This document shows, piece by piece, positions 45,520 through 54,667 of a stretch of 64,000 bases of DNA. A program made the translations under genes and the position numbers. The stretch is from NCBI RefSeq assembly GCF_000716785.1, contig NZ_JNYY01000020.1, positions 1 through 64,000 on the forward strand. The letters run 5' to 3'. The stretch is from Amycolatopsis vancoresmycina. Lineage in GTDB: Bacteria > Actinomycetota > Actinomycetes > Mycobacteriales > Pseudonocardiaceae. The stretch's first letter is position 1. Every line of letters begins with the position of its first letter. The notes under the pieces were generated by a model. That model saw only the letters and a program-made list of their open reading frames with translations. It was not told the origin of the DNA and did not search any database.

Positions 45520-46224
45520 TCAGGAAACCAGAGCGGGGTACAGCCCGGCGAGGTCGCCGGCGAGCCCGGCCCGCACGGTCCGGCTGACGTCGTCGGCGAG
45601 CACCTCGAACCGGCCCGCCTCGACGCCGTCGAGCGCCAATCCGGCCACCACCGCCGGGTCGACCTTCGGGCCGTCGACGTCCTTGGCCATGTCGGTGTCC
45701 ATGTACCCCACGTGCAGCGCGGTCACCTGCGTCTTCTGCGGCGCCAGTTCCAGGCGCAGCGCGTTGGTCAGCGACCAGGCCGCCGCCTTCGCCGCGGAGT
45801 ACGCCGCGACCCGCGGCGCGGTGAACCAGGAAAGCACCGACAGGACGTTGAGCACCGCGCCGCCGCCGTTGCGCTCGAGGACCGGCGCGAACGCACGCGT
45901 CACGGCCAGCGTGCCGAAGTAGTGCGTGTCCATCTCCAGCCGGATGTCCTCGATGGACCCGCCGAGCAGCGAGGCCCCGGTCGACGACCCGGCGTTGTTC
46001 ACCAGCAGCGTGACGTCCCCCGCCACCGCGACGGCTTCCCGGATCGATTCGGGGTCGGTCACGTCGAGGCGCAGCGGGACCACGCCCGGCAGGTCGATCG
46101 ACTCGGGGTTCCGCGCGGCGGCGTACACCTTGGCTGCACCGCGCGCCAGCAGTTCCGCGGCGAACCGGCGGCCGAGTCCGCGGTTCGCTCCGGTGACCAG
46201 CGCCACCGCACCCGTGATGTCCAT
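45520..46224 (-). CDS. SDR family oxidoreductase
   Basis: 234-aa classical SDR with TGANRGLGRRFA, NNAG and the YSAAK active site preceded by the catalytic Ser in LSVLSWFTAP. GAGGAG about 6 nt before the ATG at 46224 excludes a longer reading. Divergent from the HxlR regulator gene across 101 bp with two CTTGC-N5-GCAAG dyads, so it is the probable target of that regulator. Confidence 0.89.
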   Translation of the reverse strand: MDITGAVALVTGANRGLGRRFAAELLARGAAKVYAAARNPESIDLPGVVPLRLDVTDPESIREAVAVAGDVTLLVNNAGSSTGASLLGGSIEDIRLEMDTHYFGTLAVTRAFAPVLERNGGGAVLNVLSVLSWFTAPRVAAYSAAKAAAWSLTNALRLELAPQKTQVTALHVGYMDTDMAKDVDGPKVDPAVVAGLALDGVEAGRFEVLADDVSRTVRAGLAGDLAGLYPALVS

Positions 46225-46246
46225 GACGAACTCCTCTCGCACCTGG

Positions 46247-46261
46247 CTTGCTCGTTGCAAG
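46247..46261. promoter_or_regulatory. HxlR-type operator copy 1
   Basis: CTTGC-TCGTT-GCAAG, perfect 5-bp arms, 22 bp before the SDR start. Confidence 0.65.
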
Positions 46262-46288
46262 CTAGCTGCGGACGACAGTACGGCGTAA

Positions 46289-46305
46289 ACTTGCTCCAAG
46301 CAAGT
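46289..46305. promoter_or_regulatory. HxlR-type operator copy 2
   Basis: ACTTGC-TCCAA-GCAAGT, perfect 6-bp arms with the same core as copy 1, 43 bp from it centre to centre and 20 bp before the HxlR start. Confidence 0.65.
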
Positions 46306-46325
46306 CAGGTCGAAGGGATCACACG

Positions 46326-46811
46326 ATGAGCCGTCGCATCACCTGGGCGGACGCCGCCTGCCCGATCGCCCGCGCCGCCGACGTCCTCGGCGAGCCGTGG
46401 ACGCTGCTGATCCTGCGCAACGCCACCGCGGGCACCACCCGCTTCGAGGACTTCCGCAGCCAGCTCGGCATCGCCGACAACGTGCTGACGACCCGGCTGG
46501 CCAAGCTCGTCGACCGCGGCCTGCTGACCAAGCTCCCCTACCGCGACGGCGGCCGCACCCGCCACGAGTACCGCCTGACGCAGGCGGGCTCGGACGCACT
46601 GCCGGTACTGCACGCCCTCGGCACCTGGGGGCACGCCCACACTTCCTCGGACGCCGGGCCGACAACGCTGATCCACACCCGCTGCGGGCAGCCCACCCGG
46701 CCGGGCGCGAAGTGCGACAGCTGCGGAAAACCGCTGACCAGAGCCGATCTGGCGTGGCGCGGTTCCTGGCTCGGCGAGGGCGAGATCCCGCTGGCCGATC
46801 CGGTCGGCTGA
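46326..46811 (+). CDS. HxlR family transcriptional regulator
   Basis: 161-aa winged-helix regulator. HxlR signature blocks are CPIARAADVLGEPWTLLILRNATAG, RFEDFRSQLGIADNVLTTRLAKLVDRGLLTK and YRLTQAGSDALPVL. The C-terminal tail carries cysteines in HTRCGQPTRPGAKCDSCGKPL, a possible zinc- or redox-sensing site absent from minimal family members. HxlR proteins often sense electrophiles or quinones. Divergent from the SDR gene with two shared dyads. Confidence 0.9.
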   Translation: MSRRITWADAACPIARAADVLGEPWTLLILRNATAGTTRFEDFRSQLGIADNVLTTRLAKLVDRGLLTKLPYRDGGRTRHEYRLTQAGSDALPVLHALGTWGHAHTSSDAGPTTLIHTRCGQPTRPGAKCDSCGKPLTRADLAWRGSWLGEGEIPLADPVG

Positions 46812-46926
46812 GCCGAACGGCCCCAAGCCGGTACGAAAGTCGGGTCACAAACGCCGGGCGATTCCGTAAGTTCGACACCCAGCGCGCGCAGACCCGGTAA
46901 ATTCCCCACGGCAAGGAGTCGTCCCG

Positions 46927-47478
46927 ATGTCCAGGAAGTACCTGCTGCCCGGTGCCGCCGCCCTGGCGATGATCGTGACCCCGCTGACGGCCGGCCCGGC
47001 CTTCGCGGCCCCGGAAGCGGCCACGATCGTCTACTACGACACCTCGGACGCCCCGAGCTTCCGCGACGTGATCAACGCGGGCGCGGCCAACTGGAACGCG
47101 GCGGTGTCGAACGTCAAGCTCCAGGAAAGCTCGTCGGGCGCGTCGCTGCACTACACCGAGGGCAACGACCCGCAGGGTTCGTACGCCCAGACCGACGGCC
47201 ACGGCAGCGGCACGATCTTCATCGACTACACCCAGGCCCAGGAGTACAACCAGACCCGCATCGCGGCCCACGAAACCGGCCACGCGCTGGGCCTGCCGGA
47301 CCACTACGAAGGCCCGTGCTCGGAGCTGATGTCGGGCGGCGGCCCCGGCCCGTCCTGCACCAACGCGAACCCGGACGCGCAGGAGGCGTCGCAGGTGGAA
47401 TCCCTGTGGGCCAACGGCTTCACCGGCGCCCGCAAGGCCGCGACCCGCGTCTACGAAGTGACGATGCCCGTGCGGTGA
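46927..47478 (+). CDS. snpA: Snapalysin, secreted M7 zinc metalloprotease
   Basis: 183-aa small neutral protease. Signal peptide about 1-27 (GAAALAMIVTPLTAGPAFA). Zinc site HETGHALGLPDHYEGPCSELMSGGGPGPSC with His115, Glu116, His119 and the metzincin-like Asp after GLP. The long pro-region of many snapalysins is short or missing. AAGGAG precedes the ATG by 8 nt. The usual divergent LysR-type activator gene is not next to it. Confidence 0.93.
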   Translation: MSRKYLLPGAAALAMIVTPLTAGPAFAAPEAATIVYYDTSDAPSFRDVINAGAANWNAAVSNVKLQESSSGASLHYTEGNDPQGSYAQTDGHGSGTIFIDYTQAQEYNQTRIAAHETGHALGLPDHYEGPCSELMSGGGPGPSCTNANPDAQEASQVESLWANGFTGARKAATRVYEVTMPVR

Positions 47479-47500
47479 TGGGCTTCACGCGTGCTTGAAG

Positions 47501-47561
47501 GGGCATCACGCGTGATCGAGGGGGCATCGGGCTGATGCCCCCTCGATCACGAGTGATGCCC
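47501..47561. terminator. Long stem-loop within GGGCATCAC repeat cluster
   Basis: An 18-bp perfect inner stem (47511-47528 with 47534-47551, 5-nt loop) is extended by outer GGGCATCAC / GTGATGCCC arms. Further direct and inverted copies of GATCACG-GGGCAT-type units continue to about 47580. Acts as a terminator after snapalysin. Confidence 0.7.
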
Positions 47562-47710
47562 TCCTGATCACGGGTCATGCCCTTCGGCGCACGTCAGAGC
47601 CGGTTCTGCTCGTGGACGCCGTCGCGAGCACCTGCCTGCTCGGCGAGACCTGGCGGTGTCAACGAACCGCCCAACACCGGGCGAATCCGGGGCGGACTAG
47701 GTTGCGGGGC

Positions 47711-48868
47711 ATGCTCACCACGCTGGCCGTCGAGAACTACCGGTCGCTGCGCGACCTGGTGCTGCCGCTGTCCGGGCTGACCGTCGTCACCGGGCCGAAC
47801 GGAAGCGGCAAGTCGAGCCTGTACCGGGCGCTGCGCCTGCTGGCGGACGCGTCACGCAACGGCGCCGTGGCGGCGCTGGCGCGGGAGGGCGGCCTGCCCT
47901 CGACGCTGTGGGCCGGCCCGGAGAACGGCGTGCGCCGGGGCACCACACGGGTTCAGGGCAAGGTGCACACGAAGGCCGTCGGGCTGCGGCTCGGCTTCGC
48001 GGGCGACGAGTTCGGCTACGCGCTCGACCTGGGGCTGCCGGTGCCGGGCGCAACGCTGTTCAACCTCGACCCGGAGTTCAAGCGGGAAGCGGTGTGGTCG
48101 GGGCCGGTCCTGCGGCCGACGGCGCTGCTGGCCGACCGGGCGGGCCCGTCCGTGCGCACGCGCGTCGCGTCCGGGGCCTGGGGCGACGAGCGGTTCAAGA
48201 TCCGGCTGACCGACAGCATGCTGAGCGAGTTCGCAGATCCACGGGCCTGCCCGGAGCTGCTGGTGCTGCGCGAGCGCATCCGGTCGTGGCGGTTCTACGA
48301 CCACTTCCGCACCGACGCCGACGCCCCGGCCCGCCAGTCCCGCATCGGCACCCGCACACCGGTGCTGTCCCATGACGGCGCCGACCTGGCGGCGGCCCTG
48401 CAGACGATCATCGAGGTGGGCCGGGCCGCGGAACTCGCGGAAGTGGTCGACGCGGCGTTCCCCGGCTCGACCGTGGAGGTACGGCGCTCCGAGGACGGCC
48501 TGCTGTCGGTCGAGTTCCGCCAGCACGGCCTGCTGCGCCCGCTGTCGGCGGCGGAGCTGTCGGACGGGACGCTGCGGTACCTGCTGTGGGTGGCGGCCCT
48601 GCTGACCCCGCGCCCGCCGGAGCTGCTGGTGCTGAACGAGCCGGAGACGAGCCTCCACCCGGACCTCCTGCCGGCCCTGGCGACCCTGATCGCGACCGCG
48701 GCCAAGGAAACCCAGCTGGTGGTCGTCTCCCACGCCCAGCCCCTGATCCGCGCCCTCGCGGAGATCGCCGACGTGGGCACGGCGGAGCTGGAGAAGGAGT
48801 ACGGCGAGACAAAGGTGGCCGGCCAAGGCCGCCTCGACCGCCCCTCCTGGCAATGGCCCTCCCGCTAG
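47711..48868 (+). CDS. AAA ATPase of the RecF/OLD-like type
   Basis: 385-aa ABC/SMC-like ATPase. The N-terminus is LAVENYRSLRDLVLPL, Walker A is VTGPNGSGKSSLY, the signature-like segment is LSDGTLRYLLW, Walker B is LLVLNEPETSLHPDLLPAL, and the H-loop is VVVSHAQPLI. It resembles stand-alone predicted ATPases (AAA_21) of unknown function, some linked to defence systems, but no nuclease partner is adjacent here. Confidence 0.82.
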   Translation: MLTTLAVENYRSLRDLVLPLSGLTVVTGPNGSGKSSLYRALRLLADASRNGAVAALAREGGLPSTLWAGPENGVRRGTTRVQGKVHTKAVGLRLGFAGDEFGYALDLGLPVPGATLFNLDPEFKREAVWSGPVLRPTALLADRAGPSVRTRVASGAWGDERFKIRLTDSMLSEFADPRACPELLVLRERIRSWRFYDHFRTDADAPARQSRIGTRTPVLSHDGADLAAALQTIIEVGRAAELAEVVDAAFPGSTVEVRRSEDGLLSVEFRQHGLLRPLSAAELSDGTLRYLLWVAALLTPRPPELLVLNEPETSLHPDLLPALATLIATAAKETQLVVVSHAQPLIRALAEIADVGTAELEKEYGETKVAGQGRLDRPSWQWPSR

Positions 48869-48893
48869 CCCGTACCCAGCCGGGTACGCGGGA

Positions 48894-49898
48894 TCAGCGG
48901 CCGCGGGTGCTTTCGCGGATCTCCAACGCGAACGGGGTCTGGATGTCCTGGGGCGGCGATGTCGTGTCGCCCGTGATGCGGCGGTGCACCAGGTCCACCG
49001 CCGCCTCGGCCAGTGCCGTTTTGTCCGGGGCGATCGTCGTCAGCGACGGGAGGGAGAATGCGCTCTCTTCGTTGTTGTCGAACCCGACGATCGCCACGTC
49101 CTCCGGCACCCGCAGCCCCAGCTCCGCCACCGCGCGCAACGCGCCGATGGCCAGCAGGTCGTTGAAGCAGAACACCGCGTCCGGCGGCGACGGCAGGGCC
49201 AGCAACGCCTTCATCGCCGCCGCCCCGACCGACCGGTGCCACTTCTCCGCGGGCGCCACCAAAGCGTCCGAATAGGACAATCCGGCCTCCGCCAGTGCCG
49301 ACCGGTACCCCGCCAGCCGCTGTGACGACGTCCCGCGCGCCGGATTCCGCCCGATCGCGGCGATCCGCGTGCGCCCCAGGGAGGCCAGGTGGGACACCGC
49401 CGTGCGCGCCGCCAGGACGTTGTCGATCGCCACGTGGTCGATCGGCACGTCCACCGCGTGCTCGCCCAGCATGACCAGCGGGATCCCGCCCGGGTCGGCC
49501 GGGAAGTCCGCCGCCTCCAGGGCTTCCGGGTGCACCAGGGCCCCGTCGACCAGGTGCGGCCCGAGCGACGACAGCGTCTCCCGCTCCCGTGGCCGCGTGC
49601 CCTGCGTCTGTTCGATCAGGACGCTCCAGCCGCGCTTCTGGGCCGCCGTGATCACCAGGCCGGCCAGCTCGCCGAAGTACGGGATCGACAGCTCCGGCAC
49701 CATCAGCGCCAGGAAGCCGGTGCGGCCGCGGCGGAGGTTGCGGGCCCCGACGTTCGGCCGGTACCCGGTCGCCGCCAGGGCTTCCTCGACGCGCCGCCGG
49801 TTCTCCGGCTTGACGAAGGCGTAGCCGTTCACGACGTTCGACACCGTCTTCACCGACACTCCGGCGAGCGTGGCGACGTCCTTGAGCGTCACGGTCAC
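48894..49898 (-). CDS. LacI family transcriptional regulator
   Basis: 334-aa LacI/GalR-type repressor. The HTH and hinge are VTLKDVATLAGVSVKTVSNVVNG and RRVEEALAATGYRPN; a periplasmic-binding-protein-like sugar domain follows. The GTG start at 49898 has GAAGGGA upstream. It is divergent from the sugar ABC importer with a near-perfect operator in the gap, so it most likely represses the importer and itself until the sugar binds. Confidence 0.92.
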   Translation of the reverse strand: MTVTLKDVATLAGVSVKTVSNVVNGYAFVKPENRRRVEEALAATGYRPNVGARNLRRGRTGFLALMVPELSIPYFGELAGLVITAAQKRGWSVLIEQTQGTRPRERETLSSLGPHLVDGALVHPEALEAADFPADPGGIPLVMLGEHAVDVPIDHVAIDNVLAARTAVSHLASLGRTRIAAIGRNPARGTSSQRLAGYRSALAEAGLSYSDALVAPAEKWHRSVGAAAMKALLALPSPPDAVFCFNDLLAIGALRAVAELGLRVPEDVAIVGFDNNEESAFSLPSLTTIAPDKTALAEAAVDLVHRRITGDTTSPPQDIQTPFALEIRESTRGR

Positions 49899-49948
49899 GG
49901 GCGGGTCCCTTCAGAGAGTGAGCACGAAGTGTAGCGAGCCGCTGCCGG

Positions 49949-49975
49949 TTTACAACGTTGTTCCAACGATGTAAA
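49949..49975. promoter_or_regulatory. LacI-type operator
   Basis: Arms TTTACAACGTTG (49949-49960) and CAACGATGTAAA (49964-49975) match at 11 of 12 positions around TTC. It is placed between the regulator and the importer genes, about 80 bp before the binding-protein start. Confidence 0.75.
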
Positions 49976-50052
49976 AAGTACCTCAAGGCTCCCGCGGTGA
50001 CCCCGATCACCCCGGCGAGCGGGCCACCAACGACGCTGCCCGAGGAGTCGCC

Positions 50053-51129
50053 GTGCTCTTGTCCTCCCGTCCCCGACTGGTACTGGTCACCGTGGCCGCC
50101 GCCGCGCTGACCCTCACCTCCTGCACGAGCAGGGAAGAAACCCCCGCGGCGCCGTCGAGCGGCGGCGGGCCGGCCGCCAGCGCCCAGTCGGCCGCGCCGT
50201 CCGCCGACGGCTGCACGCTCGAAAAAACCGGTTACCCCAAGGTCGACCTCAAGACCGCGGTGGTGGGTTTCTCCCAGTCCGAAAAGGAGGCCAACCCCTT
50301 CCGGATCGCCGAGACGCAGTCCATTCGCGACGAAGCCGCCAAGCTCGGCATCGCGCAGGACAAGCTGCTCGTCACCAACGCCCAGAGCGATCTGAACCGG
50401 CAGATCAGCGACATCAAGTCGATGCTCGACCGCGGCGCCCAGCTGCTGGTCGTCGCCCCGCTCAACTCCGACGGCCTCCAGCCCGCGCTCGACGCGGCGA
50501 AGGCCAAGAAGGTCCCGGTCGTCACCATCGACCGCAAGGTGACGTCGCAGCCGTGCACCGACTACCTGACGTTCATCGGCTCCAACTTCGTCGAGCAGGG
50601 CAAGCGCGCCGCGCAGGCGATGGCGAAGGCGACCGGCGGCACCGGCAAGGTGGTGATCCTGCTCGGCTCGTCCGGCAACAACGTGACCACCGACCGCACC
50701 CAGGGCTTCAAGGACGAGCTCGCCAAGACACCCGGCCTGTCCGTGGTCGCCGAGCAGACCGGCGAGTTCGACCGCTCCAAGGGCCAGTCCGTGATGGAGC
50801 AGCTGATCCAGAGCCACCCCGACGTCACCGCGGTCTACGCCGAGAACGACGAAATGGGTGTCGGCGCGGTCAACGCACTGAAGACGGCGGGCAAGACGCC
50901 GGGCAAGGACGTCAAGGTCGTCTCGATCGACGGCACCCGCAACGCCGTGCAGCTGATCGCCGACGGCAGCTACAACGCCGTCGTCGAGTCGAACCCGCGC
51001 TTCGGCCCGCTGGCCTTCCAGACGCTGCAGAAGTTCGAGAACGGCGAAGCCATCCCGGCGAGCATCGTGATCACCGACGACCAGTACGACGAGTCCAACG
51101 CGGCCCAGAAGGTCGGGAACGCGTACTGA
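50053..51129 (+). CDS. Sugar ABC transporter substrate-binding lipoprotein
   Basis: 358-aa ribose/galactofuranose-type binding protein. Lipobox LTLTSC with Cys24 shows it is a membrane-anchored lipoprotein. The binding fold has VVGFSQSEKEANPFR, AQSDLNRQISDIKSMLDRGAQLLVVAPLNSDGL, SSGNNVTTDRTQGF and VVSIDGTRNAVQ. GFSQ-type start and ANPFR are reminiscent of YtfQ. The GTG start follows GAGGAG. Followed directly (TGATG) by the ATPase gene. Expected to capture a monosaccharide for import. Confidence 0.9.
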   Translation: MLLSSRPRLVLVTVAAAALTLTSCTSREETPAAPSSGGGPAASAQSAAPSADGCTLEKTGYPKVDLKTAVVGFSQSEKEANPFRIAETQSIRDEAAKLGIAQDKLLVTNAQSDLNRQISDIKSMLDRGAQLLVVAPLNSDGLQPALDAAKAKKVPVVTIDRKVTSQPCTDYLTFIGSNFVEQGKRAAQAMAKATGGTGKVVILLGSSGNNVTTDRTQGFKDELAKTPGLSVVAEQTGEFDRSKGQSVMEQLIQSHPDVTAVYAENDEMGVGAVNALKTAGKTPGKDVKVVSIDGTRNAVQLIADGSYNAVVESNPRFGPLAFQTLQKFENGEAIPASIVITDDQYDESNAAQKVGNAY

Positions 51130-52697
51130 TGACGGCAGCCACCGAAGAGGACGTCGCCATGACGACCGCACCGGTGCTCGAGGTGGCCGGGGTGACCAAG
51201 CGGTTCCCCGGCACCCTCGCGCTCGACGACGTCAGCTTCGCGCTGGCGCCGGGCGAGGTGCACGCGCTGGTCGGCGAGAACGGCGCCGGCAAGTCCACGC
51301 TGATCAAGGTGCTCACCGGCGTCTACCAGCCCGACGAGGGCGAGGTCCGCCACCTCGGCGAGCCGGTGACGTTCAAGCGGCCGATCGACGCGCAGCGCGC
51401 CGGGATCTCCACGATCTACCAGGAGGTCAACCTCGTCCCGCTGATGAGCATCGCCGGCAACGTCTTCCTCGGCCGCGAGCCGCGCACCAAGGCCGGTCTC
51501 GTCGACTGGTCGAAGATGTACGCCGACGCCCGCGAGCTGCTCAAGGGCTACGGCATCGAGGACGACGTCAAGCGGCCGCTGCACACCTTGGGTGTCGGCG
51601 CGCAGCAGATGGTCGCGCTCGCCCGCGCGGTCTCGACCGACGCGAAGGTCGTCATCATGGACGAACCGACGTCGTCGCTGGAGCCGCGCGAGGTCGAGAC
51701 GCTCTTCGAGGTGCTGAACCGGCTGCACGCCGAAGGCATCGCGATCGTCTACGTCAGCCACCGGATGGACGAGCTGTACCGGGTGTGCGACAGCGTCACC
51801 GTGCTGCGCGACGGCCGGGTCGTCCACAGTGGACCGCTGAAGGCGCTGCCCCGGATCGAGCTCGTGTCCAAGATGCTCGGCCGGGAGATCAAGCAGATCC
51901 GCGAGGAGGGTGTCACGGCGTTCGGCGAGGAGCACGACGTCGAGCGTGAGCCGCTGCTCGAGGCGGAGAACCTGAGCGGCCTGCGGAAGCTGCACGACGT
52001 CTCGGTGAGCATCCGGCCCGGCGAGGTCGTCGGCCTGGCCGGGCTGCTCGGCTCGGGCCGCAGCGAAACGGCCCGGGCCATCGTCGGGGCGTTCCCCCTG
52101 GACGGCGGAAGCGTGCTGCTGGCCGGGAAACCGCTGCGCAAGGGCAAGATCGCCCAGGCCGTGCGGGCCGGGATCGCGCTGCTGGCCGAGGACCGCAAGA
52201 CCGACGGCATCATCCCCCACCTGTCGGTCCGCGAGAACATCGTGCTGGCCGCCCTGCCGGCGCTCTCGCCGTTCGGCCTGGTCAGCCGGGCCAGACAGGA
52301 CCGGGTCGTCAAGGTCTTCATGGAGCGGCTGCGGATCAAGGCCGCGAGCCCGGAGCAGAAGGTGTCGGAGCTGTCCGGCGGCAACCAGCAGAAGGTGCTG
52401 CTCGCCCGCTGGCTCGCCACCGGCCCGAAGATCCTGCTGCTCGACGAGCCGACCCGCGGCATCGACGTCGGCGCGAAGGCCGAAGTGCAGGCCCTGATCG
52501 ACGAACTCGCGCAGGAAGGGCTCGGCGTGCTGCTCATCTCGTCCGAACTGGAGGAACTGATCGATGGGTCAGACCGGGTCGTCGTCCTCCGCGACGGCTC
52601 GGTCGTCGGCGAGCTGACCGGCGACCGCATCACCGAGGAGAACGTCCTGACGGCCATCGCAGCGGAGGGTGACAACGATGTCGACCGCCACGCTTGA
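51129..52697 (+). CDS. Sugar ABC transporter ATPase with two nucleotide-binding domains
   Basis: 522-aa double ATPase of the RbsA/YtfR type. N-domain Walker A VGENGAGKSTLIK and MDEPTSSL; C-domain GLLGSGRSETAR (altered Walker A, as in the family), LSGGNQQK signature and LLLDEPTRGID. The ATG at 51129 overlaps the previous stop (TGATG), while the ATG at 51159 with GAGG upstream is an alternative. The last 20 bp overlap the first permease gene. Confidence 0.92.
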   Translation: MTAATEEDVAMTTAPVLEVAGVTKRFPGTLALDDVSFALAPGEVHALVGENGAGKSTLIKVLTGVYQPDEGEVRHLGEPVTFKRPIDAQRAGISTIYQEVNLVPLMSIAGNVFLGREPRTKAGLVDWSKMYADARELLKGYGIEDDVKRPLHTLGVGAQQMVALARAVSTDAKVVIMDEPTSSLEPREVETLFEVLNRLHAEGIAIVYVSHRMDELYRVCDSVTVLRDGRVVHSGPLKALPRIELVSKMLGREIKQIREEGVTAFGEEHDVEREPLLEAENLSGLRKLHDVSVSIRPGEVVGLAGLLGSGRSETARAIVGAFPLDGGSVLLAGKPLRKGKIAQAVRAGIALLAEDRKTDGIIPHLSVRENIVLAALPALSPFGLVSRARQDRVVKVFMERLRIKAASPEQKVSELSGGNQQKVLLARWLATGPKILLLDEPTRGIDVGAKAEVQALIDELAQEGLGVLLISSELEELIDGSDRVVVLRDGSVVGELTGDRITEENVLTAIAAEGDNDVDRHA

Positions 52698-53628
52698 GCG
52701 CGCGAAGGTCACCGCGTGGCTGCAGAACTACGGCGTCTACCTGGCCGTCGTGGTGCTGCTGCTGTTCAACGTCGTGTTCACCGCCAACTTCCTGTCCGCG
52801 GCCAACTTCCGCACCCAGCTGGTGCAGGCGGCGCCGGTCTGCATCGTCGCACTCGGCATGGCGCTGGTGATCGGCACCGAGGGCATCGACCTGTCGGTCG
52901 GCTCGGTGATGTCGATCGCCGCCGCGCTCATCCCGCTCTACCTGGGCGCGGGCCCGCTGATGGCGATCATCGTGGCGGTCATCGCCGGGATCGTGTCCGG
53001 CCTGTTCAGCGGCTACCTGGTGGCCCACCTGGGCATCCAGCCGATCATCGCGACCCTCGCGCTGCTCGTCGGCGGGCGGGGACTCGCGCTGGTGATCGCT
53101 CACGGCCAGCTGGTCCAGCTGCACAACCAGGACTTCCTGGAGCTGGGCACGGGTGACGTCCTCGGCGTCCCGATCATGGTGATCGTCGCCGGCGTCCTCG
53201 CGGTGCTGGCCGGGCTGGTCGTGCAGCGCACGACGTTCGGGCGGCACCTGGTCGCGATCGGCGGCAACCGCGCCGCGAGCACCCTGGCCGGGCTCCCGGT
53301 GAAACGCGTGCTCGTCAGCGTCTACGTGATTTCCGGGGCACTGGCCGCGGTGGCCGGCGTGCTGGCGACGTCGAGGCTGGGCGCCAGCGACCCCAACGAC
53401 CTCGGCCTGCTGATGGAGCTGTCCGCGATCACCGCGGTCGTCGTCGGCGGCACGCCGCTGACCGGCGGCCGGGTCCGCGTCCTCGGCACCGTGTTCGGCG
53501 CGCTGCTCATGCAGCTCGTGCACGCCACCCTCATCAAGCACAACCTGCCGGACTCGACCGCGCAGATGGTCCAGGCGGCCATCATCGTCGTCGCGGTCTA
53601 CGTCGCCCGCGAGCGGAGCAGCAAATGA
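52678..53628 (+). CDS. Sugar ABC transporter permease 1
   Basis: 316-aa RbsC-like permease with about eight to ten hydrophobic helices. The motifs GTEGIDLSVGSVMSIAA and VVGGTPLTGGRVRVLGTVFGALLM are family hallmarks. GGAGGG 8 nt before the ATG at 52678, inside the ATPase gene, fixes the start. A second, separate permease follows with ATGA overlap, so the channel is probably a heterodimer. Confidence 0.92.
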   Translation: MSTATLERAKVTAWLQNYGVYLAVVVLLLFNVVFTANFLSAANFRTQLVQAAPVCIVALGMALVIGTEGIDLSVGSVMSIAAALIPLYLGAGPLMAIIVAVIAGIVSGLFSGYLVAHLGIQPIIATLALLVGGRGLALVIAHGQLVQLHNQDFLELGTGDVLGVPIMVIVAGVLAVLAGLVVQRTTFGRHLVAIGGNRAASTLAGLPVKRVLVSVYVISGALAAVAGVLATSRLGASDPNDLGLLMELSAITAVVVGGTPLTGGRVRVLGTVFGALLMQLVHATLIKHNLPDSTAQMVQAAIIVVAVYVARERSSK

Positions 53629-54602
53629 CCGCGACCCAGACCCAGGCCCGCAACGCGGCCTTCGCCGGAGTCCTGCAACGCCAGGGTGCCGCCGTCGTGC
53701 TCGTGCTCGGCGTCGCCGCCGCGTGGTTCGCCTTCCCGCGCTTCGGTTCCCCCGACAACCTGCGCGACCTCGCGCTGCAGAGCTCGTTCCTCGCGGTGAT
53801 CGCGCTCGGCATGACGTTCGTGATCATCTCCGGCGGCATCGACCTGTCGGTCGGTTCGAACTACGCGCTCGGCGGCGTCCTCGCCGCGTACGGCGCCCAG
53901 TACGGCCTCCTCGTGGCGATCCTGTTGCCGCTGGCGGTGTGTTCCCTGATCGGGCTGGTCAACGGCCTGCTCATCGCGCGCACCGGGATGGCGCCGTTCA
54001 TCGTGACGCTGGCGTCGCTGCTGTTCGCCAGGGGACTCCTGCTGGCGCTGACGTCCGAGGGCGCGACGACGTACAAAGTGGACGCCGGCTCGGCGTTCCT
54101 CTGGCTGGGCCAGGGCACGATCTTCGGCATCGGCGTCCCGGTGTACCTGACGCTGGTCCTGTTCGCGCTCGGCGGGCTGCTGCTGCGCCGCACGCGGTTC
54201 GGGCAGTCCGTGTTCGCCATCGGTGGCGCCGAGCAGTCGGCGTTGCTGATGGGCCTTCCGGTCGCCCGCACCAAGATCAGCCTCTACACGCTCAGCGGCG
54301 CGCTCGCCGGGGTGGCCGGCATCCTCACCGCCGCGTACCTGCAGTCCGGCGTCACGGTGATCGGCGTCGGCACCGAACTCGACGCGATCTCCGTCGTCGT
54401 CATCGGCGGCACGCTGCTCACCGGCGGCGCCGGGACGATCGTCGGCACCCTCGTCGGCGTGCTGCTGCGCACGCTGATCCAGAACGTCATCAACCAGATC
54501 GGCACCCTCGACTCCAACTACCAGACGGTGGTGAGCGGAGCCTTCCTGCTCGTCGTCGTGGTGATCCAGCGCCTGCTCGCGCGCTCCCGCACCCGGTCGT
54601 GA
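53625..54602 (+). CDS. Sugar ABC transporter permease 2
   Basis: 325-aa RbsC-like permease. It has ISGGIDLSVGSNYALGGVLA, RTGMAPFIVTLASLLFARGLLL and VVIGGTLLTGGAGTIVGTLVGVLL. The ATG overlaps the stop of permease 1 (ATGA). Its stop codon lies inside the left arm of a perfect hairpin, so the importer transcript probably ends or is trimmed there. Confidence 0.92.
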   Translation: MTATQTQARNAAFAGVLQRQGAAVVLVLGVAAAWFAFPRFGSPDNLRDLALQSSFLAVIALGMTFVIISGGIDLSVGSNYALGGVLAAYGAQYGLLVAILLPLAVCSLIGLVNGLLIARTGMAPFIVTLASLLFARGLLLALTSEGATTYKVDAGSAFLWLGQGTIFGIGVPVYLTLVLFALGGLLLRRTRFGQSVFAIGGAEQSALLMGLPVARTKISLYTLSGALAGVAGILTAAYLQSGVTVIGVGTELDAISVVVIGGTLLTGGAGTIVGTLVGVLLRTLIQNVINQIGTLDSNYQTVVSGAFLLVVVVIQRLLARSRTRS

Positions 54603-54639
54603 GTGGTAAGGCGGGTTAGAACCCGCCTTACCACTCACG
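54598..54639 (+). terminator. 19-bp perfect hairpin after the importer operon
   Basis: Arms 54598-54616 and 54621-54639 pair perfectly around a 4-nt loop; the stop codon of permease 2 is within the left arm. It separates the importer from the GH2 gene and may act as an attenuator between them. Confidence 0.75.
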
Positions 54640-54667
54640 AGCCTGTCCCCAACCAGGAGGTTCGACG

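Noticed and set aside
47711..48868. OLD-type ATPase as part of a Gabija or other defence pair
   Set aside because: No helicase, nuclease or TOPRIM partner is adjacent, so a defence role is not supported.
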